DNA of 64,000 nt from Jeotgalibacillus alimentarius (GTDB lineage: Bacteria; Bacillota; Bacilli; Bacillales; Jeotgalibacillaceae): NCBI RefSeq assembly GCF_000829445.1, contig NZ_JXRQ01000029.1, positions 248,001 to 312,000 of the forward strand. The letters are read 5' to 3'. This document shows positions 1 through 10,612 of this stretch, piece by piece. Numbering within the stretch: the first letter of the stretch is position 1; each line of letters opens with the position of its first letter. The notes beneath the pieces were generated by a model, which did not search any database, had not been told where the DNA came from, and worked only from the letters and a program-made list of their open reading frames with translations. A program made the translations under genes and the position numbers.

Positions 1-1359
1 TCCTTTACCATTATGAATTTCAATGAAAGAACAGGTCGGTTCGATCGTAATAATGCCTATATCTTCAGCATCAACGCCGCTTATCGCAGTAATTGTACCG
101 ACAAAGTCCCCTGCTCTCAGCTTTTTCTTTTTACCACCGTTCACATAAATCTTCAGGATATCCTCACTGACCTTTTCAATCGCTGCAGTTTTTCTTTCCT
201 GCTGTTCGTCCATTTTAGCCCAAAATGCAGCAATATCAGCGGGCGGCACTGCGTCCATTTCAATCAGATTCGCATTGGAATAGTCAATAATCGATGCAAG
301 ACGCTCTTCTTCACGTCCTGCCTCTACAAACGATACAACTTTTCCGCTCTTCCCTGCCCTGCCTGTTCTGCCGCTTCTATGCGTATAAGCAGGCAGCTCC
401 AATGGCAGATCATAGTTTACAACCAGCGAGACATTCGCTACATCAATTCCCCTTGCAGCGATATCTGTTGCAATCAGATAACGGAAGTCTCCTCTTTTGA
501 ATTCATTCATCACATCAAAACGCTCTTCCTGTACCATTCCCCCATGTATTTTATCGCATGAATAGCCTGCGCGGTCGAGCCGTTCAGTCAGCTCATCCGT
601 ACGATCCTGCGTCCGGCAGAAAATCATACACGTATCAGGGTTTTCACTCATCGTGACCTGTTTTAAAAGTTCAAACTTCTGCTTTTCATCTGTTTTCATA
701 TAAAGATGCTGAATCAAATCCTCCACTTTGTGCTCAGAAGCGATCTCGAAGCGCTCAGGCGATTTCAGCCACTTTGCAGCCAATGACTCTACTTCTTCAG
801 AAAAAGTTGCTGAGAAGAGCGCTGTGACCCTCTCTTTTGGCATAAATGCCATAATCGATTCCACCTGCTCAACAAATCCTCTGTTAAACAGCTCATCTGC
901 TTCATCAATGATGACGTATTTAAGTTTTGAAGGATCAAATGTCCCTTTTTCTAAATGATCGAGCAGTCTGCCTGGCGTACCGGAAATGATATGCGTTTTT
1001 TGTTTCAGTTCAAGCTTCTGCTTAGCAAATGGCTGTCTCCCGTATAAAGCAGTGGCTTTTATACGTTTGAACCGGCCGATTGCAAGTGCATCAAGGCGCA
1101 CCTGGTCAGCGAGTTCACGTGTCGGCGTAATAATCAGGGCCTGCGGTTTATTTTCTTCCCAGTCAATCTGATCACATAGCGGTATCGCATAAGCGGCTGT
1201 CTTTCCGCTCCCTGTCTGCGCTTTAGCCATCAGGTCACGCCCTTTAGTCAGAGCCGGGATTACCTGCTCCTGCACCTCTGTGGGTGATATATATGAAAGT
1301 TTCTCAAGTGAGTCCTGAATAGAGGGACTAAGGTTAAATTGTTGCCAGTTTTTCGTCAT
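1..1359 (-). CDS. dbpA: DEAD-box RNA helicase DbpA/YxiN, 3' end outside window
   Basis: ATP-dependent RNA helicase that acts on 23S rRNA during large-subunit assembly. Reading the minus strand from ATG at 1359 gives 453 codons open to the window edge. Visible motifs in order are AQTGSGKT (Walker A), PTRELA, GTPGRLLDH, DEAD, SAT, ARGIDV and HRSGRTGRAG. After the helicase core comes a linker and the DbpA/YxiN-type C-terminal RNA-binding domain (GGKKKKLRAGDFVGTI, then EDIGII and SFIEI), which in this family recognises hairpin 92 of 23S rRNA. Only roughly the last 25 residues should be missing. An AAGGAG ribosome binding site lies 6 nt before the start. It is downstream of katE but separated from it by a terminator. 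Confidence 0.95.
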   Translation of the reverse strand, partial: MTKNWQQFNLSPSIQDSLEKLSYISPTEVQEQVIPALTKGRDLMAKAQTGSGKTAAYAIPLCDQIDWEENKPQALIITPTRELADQVRLDALAIGRFKRIKATALYGRQPFAKQKLELKQKTHIISGTPGRLLDHLEKGTFDPSKLKYVIIDEADELFNRGFVEQVESIMAFMPKERVTALFSATFSEEVESLAAKWLKSPERFEIASEHKVEDLIQHLYMKTDEKQKFELLKQVTMSENPDTCMIFCRTQDRTDELTERLDRAGYSCDKIHGGMVQEERFDVMNEFKRGDFRYLIATDIAARGIDVANVSLVVNYDLPLELPAYTHRSGRTGRAGKSGKVVSFVEAGREEERLASIIDYSNANLIEMDAVPPADIAAFWAKMDEQQERKTAAIEKVSEDILKIYVNGGKKKKLRAGDFVGTITAISGVDAEDIGIITIEPTCSFIEIHNGKG

Positions 1360-1409
1360 GTGGTACTCCTTTAAAAGTGATTCTGTTAGTATACCACGGA
1401 CCCAAAAGA

Positions 1410-1448
1410 AAAAACTGCCCGGCGCCGGAATAGCGCTGAGCAGTTTTT
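1410..1448 (-). terminator. Rho-independent terminator of katE
   Basis: Arms AAAACTGC and GCAGTTTT enclose a second GCGC/GCGC stem. On the minus strand the hairpin is followed by a U-rich run. It lies between the katE stop and the dbpA start. Confidence 0.8.
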
Positions 1449-1463
1449 GTTAAAACAATTAAA

Positions 1464-3497
1464 TTATACTTCTCTGTTCCAGTGACGGTGTGCTTTGATT
1501 GCTTCAATAAATGAATGAGTGAAGCTGTCTGCATCATTGCCGTGAACAACACCCGGGCTGTCTGCAATATCATTGGCTTCAAGCCACTTTGTACCTTCAT
1601 GGGTGGCACCAATCGGCTTGAAGTGCATGAACGCTTCATTCAGGAAGTAAGAAGTGGTCTGTACAAACTTTTTGCTCAGATCCTTACCGCCTACAGCGTA
1701 AAGTGCATCATAGAGCACAGAGTCAGCTGTCAGGAAGGTCTGATCCACTTTAAGTTCAGAACCATCTGACCCCTTCAGCATGCCCATAGATTCACTGACC
1801 ACTTCTACTTCAGCACCTTCTGCTTCAAGCTTTTCAATGATTGAAGGTACATTACCTTCAAAACCATCTCCGGCGATCAGCAATACCTTACGTGTTGCTG
1901 CAGATTTAACCGTATTCTCCTGACTTAGTGCAGGTGAGGATTTTGTTACGCCTGTATCACTGCCTGTCGGAGCTTCAACACCAATGTTTTTCGCCACTTC
2001 AGTTGCAAGTTCCATGCTTACATTCGCGAACATATCCACTACCTGTCGGCGCACTGACTCGCTCTTACACTTCCCAAGCTCAAAACTGAATGCATTTTTG
2101 ATATGTTCCTTTTCAGGTGCACTCATACTGTTCCAGAAAAGTGTAGCTTGTGAAAAGTGATCCTTAAAGCTGTCACTCCGCGCACGGACTTTACGCCCTT
2201 CCATTTTCTCCTGATAATGTTCAAAGCCGCCTTCTTCAGGCGTGGCAGGCTCAGGCGTGTTATTTGCAAGTGAGTTTTTATGATAACTTACCTGACCCTT
2301 ATTAATCGTCTGTCTGCCATAACCATCACGCTGGTTATTATGGAATGGACATACAGGGCGGTTAATTGGGATTTCATGAAAGTTAGGTCCACCCAGACGG
2401 ATCAATTGTGTATCTGTGTATGAGAACAGACGCCCCTGAAGTAATGGATCATTGGTGAAATCAATCCCCGGCACAAGATGACCAGGATGGAATGCCACCT
2501 GCTCCGTCTCAGCAAAGAAGTTATCCGGGTTACGGTTCAGTGTCATTTTACCAACAATGCGTACCGGTACATCTTCCTCCGGCCAAAGCTTCGTAGGGTC
2601 TAATACGTCAAAATCAAACTTGAATTCACCTTCCTCAGAAACCAGCTGAACGCCCAGCTCAAATTCAGGATAGTCTCCGTTTTCAATAGATTCAAAAAGG
2701 TCAGCTTTATGGAAGTCAGGATTTTTACCATTTAGTTTCTGTGCCTCATCCCATACAACTGAATGCGTACCGAGTACTGGCTTCCAGTGGAATTTGACAA
2801 AATGTGCTTTTCCTTCTGCGTTAACAAAACGGAAAGTATGAACACCGAAGCCTTCCATCATCCGCAGGCTTCGCGGAATCGCACGGTCAGACATTGTCCA
2901 CATGACCATGTGGGCAGATTCCTGGTTATTTGCTACGAAATCCCAGAATGTATCGTGAGCTGAAGCTGCCTGCGGAATTTCATTGTGCGGCTCAGGCTTC
3001 ACTGCATGTACAAGATCCGGAAATTTAATCGCATCCTGAATAAAGAATACCGGGATGTTATTTCCTACAAGGTCATAGTTCCCTTCTTCTGTGTAAAACT
3101 TCGTAGAGAACCCTCTTGCGTCACGTGCAAGGTCTGCTGAACCTTTAGATCCTGCAACGGTTGAGAAACGGACGAATACAGGTGTTTTTCTCGAAGTATC
3201 TGTTAAAAATCCTGCTTTCGTTACATCTTCAAGTGATTCATATAATTCAAATTCACCGTGGGCACCAGATCCTCTAGCATGCACAATTCGCTCAGGAATA
3301 CGCTCATGGTCAAAGTGCGTCATTTTTTCTCTGAACTGAAAGTCTTCAAGAAGGGTTGGTCCTCTTACCCCTGCCTTTAGTGAAAATTCGTCTTCTGATA
3401 TTTTAAGCCCCTGATTGGTTGTCATCTTTTTACCGGAGTCGTCTGTTGTAAACTGTTCGAGCTGTTGTTGTTTCTTATTCGGGTTTTCGTTGCTCAA
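1464..3497 (-). CDS. katE: Large-subunit catalase (KatE/HPII type)
   Basis: Heme catalase, cytoplasmic, converting hydrogen peroxide to water and oxygen. At 677 residues it belongs to the large-subunit clade; B. subtilis KatE is of similar length. The distal histidine is His73 in [10 protein letters not shown], the distal asparagine is in GNNIPVFF (about 146), and the proximal heme ligand is Tyr360 in RLFSYTDTQ. After about residue 530 a flavodoxin/class I glutamine-amidotransferase-like domain begins ([13 protein letters not shown]), as expected for this clade. The start is supported by an AAGGAGG site. A sigma-B type promoter 45 nt upstream suggests general-stress control. The gene is monocistronic: terminators flank it on both sides. 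Confidence 0.97.
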   Translation of the reverse strand: MSNENPNKKQQQLEQFTTDDSGKKMTTNQGLKISEDEFSLKAGVRGPTLLEDFQFREKMTHFDHERIPERIVHARGSGAHGEFELYESLEDVTKAGFLTDTSRKTPVFVRFSTVAGSKGSADLARDARGFSTKFYTEEGNYDLVGNNIPVFFIQDAIKFPDLVHAVKPEPHNEIPQAASAHDTFWDFVANNQESAHMVMWTMSDRAIPRSLRMMEGFGVHTFRFVNAEGKAHFVKFHWKPVLGTHSVVWDEAQKLNGKNPDFHKADLFESIENGDYPEFELGVQLVSEEGEFKFDFDVLDPTKLWPEEDVPVRIVGKMTLNRNPDNFFAETEQVAFHPGHLVPGIDFTNDPLLQGRLFSYTDTQLIRLGGPNFHEIPINRPVCPFHNNQRDGYGRQTINKGQVSYHKNSLANNTPEPATPEEGGFEHYQEKMEGRKVRARSDSFKDHFSQATLFWNSMSAPEKEHIKNAFSFELGKCKSESVRRQVVDMFANVSMELATEVAKNIGVEAPTGSDTGVTKSSPALSQENTVKSAATRKVLLIAGDGFEGNVPSIIEKLEAEGAEVEVVSESMGMLKGSDGSELKVDQTFLTADSVLYDALYAVGGKDLSKKFVQTTSYFLNEAFMHFKPIGATHEGTKWLEANDIADSPGVVHGNDADSFTHSFIEAIKAHRHWNREV

Positions 3498-3543
3498 TGT
3501 TATTCCTCCTTATGTAAATATGTGATGAAACTGCCTTTATCTG

Positions 3544-3569
3544 TTTCCCTGTTAGTTGTTTCGACAAAC
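3544..3569 (-). promoter_or_regulatory. Sigma-B type promoter of katE
   Basis: On the minus strand GTTTGT (3569-3564) is followed after exactly 14 nt by GGGAAA (3549-3544). This fits the sigma-B consensus GTTT-N12..15-GGGWAW. It lies 46 nt upstream of the katE ATG, and katE is a classic general-stress gene in Bacillus. Confidence 0.75.
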
Positions 3570-3594
3570 AGTTTTTTCCGAAAAATTTCGAAAA

Positions 3595-3632
3595 TAAAAG
3601 AACCCGGACAAAAGTCTCAGGTTCTTAATCGT
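3595..3632 (-). terminator. Hairpin of the GGCTGAGACA-type terminator family
   Basis: Arms AAGAACC and GGTTCTT surround an inner GAC/GTC pairing. Read on the minus strand the hairpin is followed by TTTTATTTT. It lies between the gltBD operon side and katE, and directly adjoins a GC-rich repeat, the same arrangement as at 14722-14890. Confidence 0.6.
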
Positions 3633-3780
3633 TTCGCTACGCTTCAGGCGGACGCTTTCCGCATGGGTGCGCCGGTTTGTGGCGCCATCCCGCCTCCTCG
3701 GCTTCGCCTGCGGGGTCTCACCTGTCCGACTTATCCTGCTGGAGTCGCCGCCTTCCGCTCCGCTGCACTTAGACTTCAAT
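3633..3780 (+). repeat. GC-rich interspersed repeat, copy 1
   Basis: About 145 bp noncoding element with the landmarks CGCTTTCCGCATG, GCGGGGTCTCACCTGTC, CTGCTGGAGTCG and CCTTCCGCTCC in that order. The same landmarks recur at 11090-11262 and, in a second subtype, at 3938-4062 (inverted) and 14755-14890. Similar repeats are scattered through Bacillaceae genomes. No protein is encoded. Confidence 0.75.
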
Positions 3781-3795
3781 AAATAAACTGTTTAA

Positions 3796-3909
3796 CTCAA
3801 TAAAATAGACTGGCTTGGTCACAACTTATTTAAGAAACTCCAACCAATTCGCTTTAAACAGAAAGAAGATAAAGCTCGTATGATTGATGAGCTTTACCTT
3901 CTTGTTTAA
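3796..3909 (+). other. Short open frame, possible gene-end remnant
   Basis: A 37-codon frame without a start codon ends at TAA 3907-3909 and has protein-like composition (WLGHNLFKKLQ, then RFKQKEDKARMIDELYLL). It may be the tail of a deleted gene, for instance a transposase, squeezed between two repeats. The last third also forms a hairpin (GATAAAGCTC against GAGCTTTACC), so a pure RNA structure is an alternative. No family is recognised. Confidence 0.25.
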
Positions 3910-3937
3910 TCAAAATTTTATTATCATACCTAGGTTC

Positions 3938-4062
3938 ATTGGAACGGAAGGCGGGTGACTCCGGGACGATTAGAGGGAAGCTGAGACCCCGCAACCGAAG
4001 GTGAGGAGGCTCAGCAACCTCCGTCCGGAAAGCCTCCCGCCTGAAGCGGAAATGAACCGGTT
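3938..4062 (-). repeat. GC-rich interspersed repeat, copy 2 (inverted)
   Basis: The reverse complement reads GGCGGGAGGCTTTCCGGACGG, CTGAGCCTCCTCACCTTCGG, GCGGGGTCTCAGC and AATCGTCCCGGAGTCACC. It matches the element at 14755-14890 almost throughout, in opposite orientation. It sits just downstream of gltD. Confidence 0.75.
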
Positions 4063-4082
4063 TAGATATACATTACAGTGTT

Positions 4083-5570
4083 TTAAGGTAATACTGTCGC
4101 GCCCATCAGGTAGCGGTCGCATTCACGTGCTGCTTCACGGCCTTCGTTGATTGCCCAGACAATCAGACTCTGTCCGCGTCTCATGTCACCTGCTGAGAAG
4201 ACGCCTTCAACGTTGGTACGGTAGTCTCCGTATTCAGCTTTAACAGTAGAGCGCTCTGTTGTCTCAAGCTCAAGCTGCTTGATCAGGCCCTGTTCCGGTC
4301 CGCTGAATCCGATCGCAAGCAGGACAAGGTCTGCTTTCCAAACCTTTTCAGTACCTGGAATCGTTTCACGGATACGGTTACCGTTTTCATCAATGCGAAG
4401 CTTTACGTTAATCGTGTGTACTTCCTTGACATTGCCATTTTCATCGCCAACAAACTTAGTTGTCTGTACGGCAAATGCACGCGGGTCAGAACCGAACTTT
4501 GCAGCTCCTTCTTTCTGACCGTACTCAATGCGGTGAACGATCGGGTACTGCGGCCATGGGTTGCCCATTGCATCACGGATTGACCCTTTTTTGTCGTAAA
4601 TATCAAACTGAGTCAGGCTGTTACACTCGTGACGGATTGCAGTTGCCAGACAGTCAGTTCCTGTATCACCGCCGCCGATGACAATGACGTCTTTTCCTTT
4701 AGCGGAAATGTAGTTGCCATCTTCAAGGTTCGTGTCAAGAAGGCTCTTCGTGTTGGCATGAAGGAAGTCCATTGCGTAATGAATCCCTTTCAGGTCACGG
4801 CCTTCAACCGGAATGTTTCGGTGCACCTGCGCGCCTCCGCAAAGAATAATAGAGTCAAATTCGTCACGCAGTTTTTGAACCGGTACGTTTCCGCCGATTT
4901 CAGCATTTGTTTCGAATTGAATCCCTTCTTCTTTCAGGATATTGACGCGTCTTTCAACAACTGCATATGGCAGTTTCATTTCTGGAATTCCGTATGTCAG
5001 AAGACCACCTACGCGGTCACTCTTTTCAAATACAGTCACCCAGTGGCCTGCTTTATTCAGCTGAGCTGCAGCTGCAAGGCCAGCAGGACCTGAACCGACA
5101 ACAGCAACCTTTTTACCAGTACGCTGCTCAGGTGGTTCCGGCACAACCCATCCCTCGTCAAAACCGCGTTCGATAATTGAACGCTCTACCGTACGGATCG
5201 CTACAGGGTCTTCGTTAATTCCGAGTACACATGCACCTTCACATGGTGCAGGGCAGGCAATACCTGTGAACTCAGGGAAATTGTTTTTCTCATGTTCACG
5301 CTCAAGTGCTTCTTTCCACTTACCCTGATAGACAAGGTCATTCCACTCAGGGATTAAGTGGTTAACAGGACATCCTGTAGTCTGACCGTTGATTTCTGTT
5401 CCTGTGTGGCAGGTAGGCACGCCGCAGTCCATGCAGCGCGCTCCCTCAAGTTTCACTTCTTCTTCAGGCATCCGGGCAGTGTAATCTTTCCAATCCTTAA
5501 TTCGTTCTTTAGGATCGCGTTCACGCTGCGAATGACGGTTATATTCCATGAATCCAGTTGCTTTCCCCAT
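4083..5570 (-). CDS. gltD: Glutamate synthase (NADPH) small subunit
   Basis: Oxidoreductase subunit of GOGAT. It passes electrons from NADPH through FAD to the large subunit for glutamate formation. The N-terminal Fe-S cysteines are in [12 protein letters not shown] (about 46-54) with further cysteines in [12 protein letters not shown]. The FAD Rossmann motif is [12 protein letters not shown] and the NADPH motif is [10 protein letters not shown]. Length 495 fits the family. Two consecutive ATGs exist at 5573 and 5570; the second gives the usual MGKATGF start and better spacing from the AAGGAGGG site. It is 18 nt downstream of gltB, in the same operon. In B. subtilis nomenclature this subunit is called GltB. 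Confidence 0.96.
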   Translation of the reverse strand: MGKATGFMEYNRHSQRERDPKERIKDWKDYTARMPEEEVKLEGARCMDCGVPTCHTGTEINGQTTGCPVNHLIPEWNDLVYQGKWKEALEREHEKNNFPEFTGIACPAPCEGACVLGINEDPVAIRTVERSIIERGFDEGWVVPEPPEQRTGKKVAVVGSGPAGLAAAAQLNKAGHWVTVFEKSDRVGGLLTYGIPEMKLPYAVVERRVNILKEEGIQFETNAEIGGNVPVQKLRDEFDSIILCGGAQVHRNIPVEGRDLKGIHYAMDFLHANTKSLLDTNLEDGNYISAKGKDVIVIGGGDTGTDCLATAIRHECNSLTQFDIYDKKGSIRDAMGNPWPQYPIVHRIEYGQKEGAAKFGSDPRAFAVQTTKFVGDENGNVKEVHTINVKLRIDENGNRIRETIPGTEKVWKADLVLLAIGFSGPEQGLIKQLELETTERSTVKAEYGDYRTNVEGVFSAGDMRRGQSLIVWAINEGREAARECDRYLMGATVLP

Positions 5571-5588
5571 CAAATCCCTCCTTAACGA

Positions 5589-8500
5589 TTATTGTGTAAC
5601 GGCCTCACGCTTACTCTCTTCAAATGCAGTCATTTCTGCATCTTCTTTTGAAGCGCCGCCTTCAATTAGTTTCTGAATGCGCGTATTAATCTTCAGGTAA
5701 GCTTTTGGTACAACGCGGATAAACTGTTCTGAGTACTTCTCCCAGTAAGTCAGAATCCGCTTGCCGTGGCCGCTTTCTGTATAGTCAACATGCTTTTCGA
5801 TCATGCGATAGACGTCCTGTTTTTCCTTTTCATCTGTCAGACTCTCAACCAGAACAAGCTCTTCATTACAGCGTTCTCTGAAGGAGCCGCTCTCATCAAA
5901 GATGTATGCGACACCGCCGGACATTCCTGCTGCAAAGTTACGGCCGGTCTCACCAAGTACGACGACACGTCCGCCAGTCATATATTCACACGCGTGGTCT
6001 CCGACACCTTCAACAACTACTTCTGCCCCGCTGTTACGGACGCAGAAACGTTCTCCTGCTACACCGTGAATATAAGCTTCACCATCAGATGCACCATAAA
6101 AGGCAACGTTCCCGATGATAATGTTCTTTTCAGGCGGGAATGTGACAACAGGATCCGGGTGAACGATAATCTTTCCGCCGGATAGACCTTTCCCAACAAA
6201 GTCATTGGCGTCTCCAACCAGGCGCAGCGTCATACCTTTAGGGATAAATGCACCAAAGCTCTGACCTGCTGACCCTTTAAACGTAAAGTTAATTGTATCT
6301 TCAGGAAGCCCTTCAGCACCGTAGCGGCGGCTGATCTCACTGCCGAGCATTGATCCGGTTACACGGTTAATGTTACGGATTGCTGTTGTGAAGAAGACTT
6401 TTTCACCTTCTTCAATCGCTTTTCTCGCCTGTGGAATTAGTTCCTGATAATCAAGTGTTTTCTCAAGTCCGTGATCCTGATTCTGCATATGATAACGGCC
6501 TACTTTTGCCGGAAGATCCGGTGAGTAAAGCAGTGGTGACAAATCAATGTCTCCAGCCTTCCAGTGTTCAATATCAGGGTTGCGCTCAAGGAAATCTGTG
6601 CGTCCGATCATCTCGTTCACTGTTCTGAACCCGAGCTCTGCCATGATTTCACGTGTTTCCATTGCGATAAAACGCATAAAGTTCGCTACGTGCTCAGCAT
6701 CTCCTGTGAACTTTTTACGAAGCTCAGGGTTTTGAGTAGCAACACCAACCGGGCATGTATCCAGGTGGCAGACACGCATCATGATACAACCAAGTACAAC
6801 AAGCGGCGCTGTTGAGAAGCCGTATTCTTCTGCACCAAGCAGTGAAGCCATCACGACGTCACGGCCGGTCATCATCTTCCCGTCTGTTTCAATCACGATC
6901 CGGTCACGAAGGCCGTTCAGCAGAAGGGTCTGGTGTGTTTCGGCAAGACCGATCTCCCAAGGCAGGCCTGTATGCTTCAGACTTGTTCTTGGAGCAGCAC
7001 CCGTCCCGCCATCATATCCGCTGATCAGTACAAGGTCAGCCCGTCCTTTAGCCACACCGGCAGCGATTGTGCCAACGCCGACAGCTGATACAAGCTTCAC
7101 ACTGATACGTGCACTTGGATTGGCATTCTTCAGGTTATGAATCAGCTCAGCAAGATCTTCAATCGAGTAAATATCGTGATGCGGCGGTGGTGAAATCAGT
7201 TCTACACCTGTTGTAGAGCCACGTACTTCTGCAATCCATGGATATACTTTCTTCCCTGGGAGATGTCCGCCTTCACCCGGCTTCGCACCCTGCGCTACCT
7301 TAATCTGGATCTCATCAGCATTCACAAGATAGTGACTTGTTACGCCAAACCGTCCTGATGCAACCTGCTTGATTGCACTTCTGCGTGAATCGCCGTTTGG
7401 TGACGGCTTAAAGCGTTCCGGCGATTCCCCGCCTTCACCTGAGTTACTGCGTCCGCCGATACGGTTCATCGCAATCGCAAGTGCCTCATGCGCTTCCTGG
7501 GAAATCGATCCGTAACTCATCGCACCTGTTTTGAATCTGCGGCAGATTGCCTCTACCGATTCCACTTCTTCGATCGGGATCGACTGTCCCTTTTTAAATC
7601 TCATCAGTCCTCTCAGTGACTGAAGGTTAGCACCTTCACCTGAAAGCAGCTTTGAGTATTTTTTAAATGTCGCATAGTCATTTGTTCTGCAGGCATGCTG
7701 CAGTGTGTGGATCGTGCTTGGATTGTACGTGTGATCCTCACCATTGGCACGATACTGGTACTCATCGCCTGACTCGAGGCTTGGTGTGCCTGCACGCTTG
7801 TCTTTATATGCGCGCTCATGACGAATAAGCACTTCTTTTTCAATCATATTCATCTTTATGCCACCGATTCTTGACGGTGTTCTTGTAAAGTATTTATCTA
7901 CTACTTCAGGGTGAATACCGAACGCTTCAAAGATTTGAGCACCTCTGTAACTCTGAATAGTAGAGATCCCGATCTTAGACAGGACCTTAATGACACCATC
8001 GGTTGCAGCGTTAATATAGTTTTCTACTGCTTCGCCATATGTCTTGCCTTCAATTTCACCCGTTTTAATCAGATCGCGTACTGTCTCAAACGCAAGGTAT
8101 GGATTGATTCCTTCAGCACCATAACCAAGAAGTGTCGCGAAATGATGTACTTCGCGCGGCTCTCCGGACTCAATCAGAATACTGACTTTTGTACGTGTAC
8201 CCTGACGGATCAAATGGTGATGCACACCTGCTACTGCAAGCAGTGCTGGAATCGCCGCTTCACTTGAAGACACACCGCGGTCAGAGAGGATCAGCAATAC
8301 CTTTCCATCTGCTACTGCCTGATCAGCCTTTTCAAAAATCGCATCAAGAGCTGGCTCAAGACCGCCTTCTTTCGCATCAAACAGTGTGGAAATCGTCACT
8401 GCTCCAAAACCATCTAGATTCTGCTGACGCAGCGATTCAAGCTGTTTGTTGTTTAGAATTGGTGTTTTCAGACGGATATGCTTACAGCTTTCAGGTCCCG

Positions 8501-10166
8501 GCTGTACAAGGTTTCCTTCAGGCCCGATTGTTGTCTCAACCATCGTGATCAGCTTCTCGCGGATCGCATCAATCGCCGGATTCGTTACCTGGGCAAACAG
8601 CTGTTTGAAATAGTTATATAAAAGCTGCGGCTTTTTAGACAGCACAGCAATCGGTGAATCATAGCCCATTGAACCGACCGGGTCTTTACCTTCTGACACA
8701 AGCGGCTTAATGATTTTATTCAGTTCTTCACGTGTATAACCAAAAGCAACCTGCTGTTCTGCAAGCGGTTCGCCTGTAATTTCAGGTGCCACTTCTGCAG
8801 GCTCATCAAGCTCTTCAAGGTCCTTCATATTGGTCAGCCATTCTTTATACGGCTGCTCTGAAGCAATCTGAAGCTTCACTTCCTCATCAGGAATAATCGT
8901 GCCTTTTTCAAGGTCAACAAGCAGCATCTTACCTGGTGTCAGACGCTCTTTGTACTCAATATCATCAGCAAAAATATCAAGTGCTCCGACCTCTGAACCT
9001 AACACGATCATGCCGCTCTTTGTTACGTAATAACGGGCAGGACGCAGACCATTACGGTCAAGGAACGCACAGATCTGATTACCATCTGTCGTAACCAGTG
9101 CCGCCGGGCCGTCCCAAGGCTCCATCAGCGTGCTGTGATACTGATAAAAGTCACGCTTTTCTTCACGAATCGTACTGTCATTTGACCATGGTTCAGGCAC
9201 CATCATCATGGCAGTATGCGCTAAAGAGCGTCCTGACAGATGAAGGAATTCGAATGCATTGTCAAACATAGATGAATCACTTCCGTCATCATCAATAACA
9301 GGAAGAATTTTTTGCAGTTCATCTTCTTTAAAGTAGTCTGAAGCGCACATTTTTTCCCGTGCACGCATCCAGTTCACATTTCCCCTGAGCGTATTAAATT
9401 CTCCATTATGGATGGTGTAACGATTCGGGTGAGAACGTTTCCAGCTTGGGAAGGTGTTCGTACTGAAACGTGAGTGGACTAGCGCAAGCGCGGATTTGAA
9501 GTCTGGGTGATTCAAGTCAATGTAGAAAGAATCCAGCTGTTCAGGGATCAGCATCCCTTTATACACGATGGTTCTTGTTGAAAGACTGCTCACATAAACA
9601 TCTTCAAAACCTTCAATGACCGGCAGTTCACGTTCGATCCTTCTGCGGATCACAAAAAGCTTGCGTTCAAAATCCATTTGATCCTTCAGATCGTCAGAAG
9701 CTTCAACAAATACCTGGCGGATAGCCGGTTTTGATTTTGTTGCAACTTTACCAACAAAAGAATCATTGATCGGTACAGGTCTCCAGCCTAAGAATCCCTG
9801 GCCTTCTTCCTCGATAATCTTTTCAATCATTTCTTTACTTTGCATCCGGGTGTTATGTTCCTGTGGAAGGAATACCATCCCTACGCCATAACGGCCTGAG
9901 TCAGGAAGGAATATATTTTCTTTTTCACATTGTTTTTGAAAAAAGCGGTGTGGGATCTGTGTCAGGATTCCGGCTCCGTCACCGGTACTTGTATCGGCTG
10001 ACTGACCTCCACGGTGTTCGAGGTTACATAGAATGTTAATCGCATTCTGAACGATATTATGCGTTTTTTCCCCATTGATATTGGCAATCATACCAATACC
10101 GCATGCTTCATGTTCTAGTTCCGGGCTGTAAAGGCCCTGCGGATCCGGATAACCAGTCTTTTTCAT
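5589..10166 (-). CDS. gltB: Glutamate synthase (NADPH) large subunit
   Basis: Transfers the amide nitrogen of glutamine to 2-oxoglutarate, giving two glutamates. The mature enzyme should start at Cys22 in HEACGIGM after removal of a 21-residue propeptide, the Ntn-type glutaminase nucleophile. Next come the glutaminase domain (to about 420), the central domain, the FMN barrel (about 810-1200, with [10 protein letters not shown] and [13 protein letters not shown]) and the 3Fe-4S cysteines in [15 protein letters not shown] near residue 1130. The C-terminal beta-helix shows [20 protein letters not shown]. Full length, 1525 residues. It is the first gene of gltB-gltD. The upstream region has an extended -10 promoter and a cre site. 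No gltC regulator lies beside it, unlike in B. subtilis. B. subtilis calls this subunit GltA. Confidence 0.97.
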   Translation of the reverse strand: MKKTGYPDPQGLYSPELEHEACGIGMIANINGEKTHNIVQNAINILCNLEHRGGQSADTSTGDGAGILTQIPHRFFQKQCEKENIFLPDSGRYGVGMVFLPQEHNTRMQSKEMIEKIIEEEGQGFLGWRPVPINDSFVGKVATKSKPAIRQVFVEASDDLKDQMDFERKLFVIRRRIERELPVIEGFEDVYVSSLSTRTIVYKGMLIPEQLDSFYIDLNHPDFKSALALVHSRFSTNTFPSWKRSHPNRYTIHNGEFNTLRGNVNWMRAREKMCASDYFKEDELQKILPVIDDDGSDSSMFDNAFEFLHLSGRSLAHTAMMMVPEPWSNDSTIREEKRDFYQYHSTLMEPWDGPAALVTTDGNQICAFLDRNGLRPARYYVTKSGMIVLGSEVGALDIFADDIEYKERLTPGKMLLVDLEKGTIIPDEEVKLQIASEQPYKEWLTNMKDLEELDEPAEVAPEITGEPLAEQQVAFGYTREELNKIIKPLVSEGKDPVGSMGYDSPIAVLSKKPQLLYNYFKQLFAQVTNPAIDAIREKLITMVETTIGPEGNLVQPGPESCKHIRLKTPILNNKQLESLRQQNLDGFGAVTISTLFDAKEGGLEPALDAIFEKADQAVADGKVLLILSDRGVSSSEAAIPALLAVAGVHHHLIRQGTRTKVSILIESGEPREVHHFATLLGYGAEGINPYLAFETVRDLIKTGEIEGKTYGEAVENYINAATDGVIKVLSKIGISTIQSYRGAQIFEAFGIHPEVVDKYFTRTPSRIGGIKMNMIEKEVLIRHERAYKDKRAGTPSLESGDEYQYRANGEDHTYNPSTIHTLQHACRTNDYATFKKYSKLLSGEGANLQSLRGLMRFKKGQSIPIEEVESVEAICRRFKTGAMSYGSISQEAHEALAIAMNRIGGRSNSGEGGESPERFKPSPNGDSRRSAIKQVASGRFGVTSHYLVNADEIQIKVAQGAKPGEGGHLPGKKVYPWIAEVRGSTTGVELISPPPHHDIYSIEDLAELIHNLKNANPSARISVKLVSAVGVGTIAAGVAKGRADLVLISGYDGGTGAAPRTSLKHTGLPWEIGLAETHQTLLLNGLRDRIVIETDGKMMTGRDVVMASLLGAEEYGFSTAPLVVLGCIMMRVCHLDTCPVGVATQNPELRKKFTGDAEHVANFMRFIAMETREIMAELGFRTVNEMIGRTDFLERNPDIEHWKAGDIDLSPLLYSPDLPAKVGRYHMQNQDHGLEKTLDYQELIPQARKAIEEGEKVFFTTAIRNINRVTGSMLGSEISRRYGAEGLPEDTINFTFKGSAGQSFGAFIPKGMTLRLVGDANDFVGKGLSGGKIIVHPDPVVTFPPEKNIIIGNVAFYGASDGEAYIHGVAGERFCVRNSGAEVVVEGVGDHACEYMTGGRVVVLGETGRNFAAGMSGGVAYIFDESGSFRERCNEELVLVESLTDEKEKQDVYRMIEKHVDYTESGHGKRILTYWEKYSEQFIRVVPKAYLKINTRIQKLIEGGASKEDAEMTAFEESKREAVTQ

Positions 10167-10259
10167 CTAAACGTCCCCTCTCTTTTTTAAAAGTGTGAAA
10201 GTCGTTCTTCATCCGATGTGAAGAGAGGCATTTGCCCAAAGTACTTTCATTTTCGAACA

Positions 10260-10268
10260 AGTATATCA
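10260..10268 (-). promoter_or_regulatory. Extended -10 element upstream of gltB
   Basis: On the minus strand TGATATACT gives TG-n-TATACT. The hexamer 17 nt upstream (TTATGT) is a poor -35, as is usual with extended -10 promoters. It predicts a leader of about 85 nt. Confidence 0.4.
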
Positions 10269-10333
10269 CGAAAATAGCATTCACATAAAATTCTGATAAC
10301 AAATTTTATTGCATTTTTATGAATAAAAATGAA

Positions 10334-10347
10334 TGAAAACGCTATCA
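10334..10347. promoter_or_regulatory. cre site (CcpA operator) upstream of gltB
   Basis: TGAAAACGCTATCA matches the cre consensus TGWNANCGNTNWCA at every defined position. It lies about 65 bp upstream of the gltB -10 element and about 265 bp upstream of the peroxidase gene. A CcpA role in linking carbon supply to glutamate synthesis is plausible. Confidence 0.65.
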
Positions 10348-10431
10348 TTGATAGGTTTGACATATACATTTTTACGTTTCGTCCCTTGCTATAACTGAAT
10401 TTCTTTTAAATATGGAGAAAAATTCGAAAAA

Positions 10432-10459
10432 ATTATGATTTTTTATAAAAAATCATAAT
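10432..10459. promoter_or_regulatory. Perfect 28-bp AT-rich palindrome
   Basis: The left arm ATTATGATTTTTTA is followed immediately by its exact reverse complement TAAAAAATCATAAT. It lies in the 446-bp gap between the divergent gltB and glutathione peroxidase genes. No flanking U-run on either side makes it a typical terminator, so a protein-binding operator is the better guess. Confidence 0.45.
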
Positions 10460-10612
10460 CTGACATGAGAATTGCCTGTTTACTTTCCTGATGATGTCAG
10501 GTTTATGGATATCATCGGAATGAGTCTGCGCGTTTTCAGAAGGTCAAAAGTGCGTTCTATTTTCAGGTTTGCTATGCTAAAGAAAGCGAAGAAATATTAG
10601 GAGGGTATACAT

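Noticed and set aside
1334-1639. 101-codon minus-strand ORF at the katE 3' end
   Set aside because: Out-of-frame shadow overlapping the katE tail and its terminator, with no ribosome binding site.
3552-3782. Small ORFs on both strands across the first GC-rich repeat
   Set aside because: Repeat-derived sequence; Arg/Pro-rich translations typical of noncoding GC-rich DNA.
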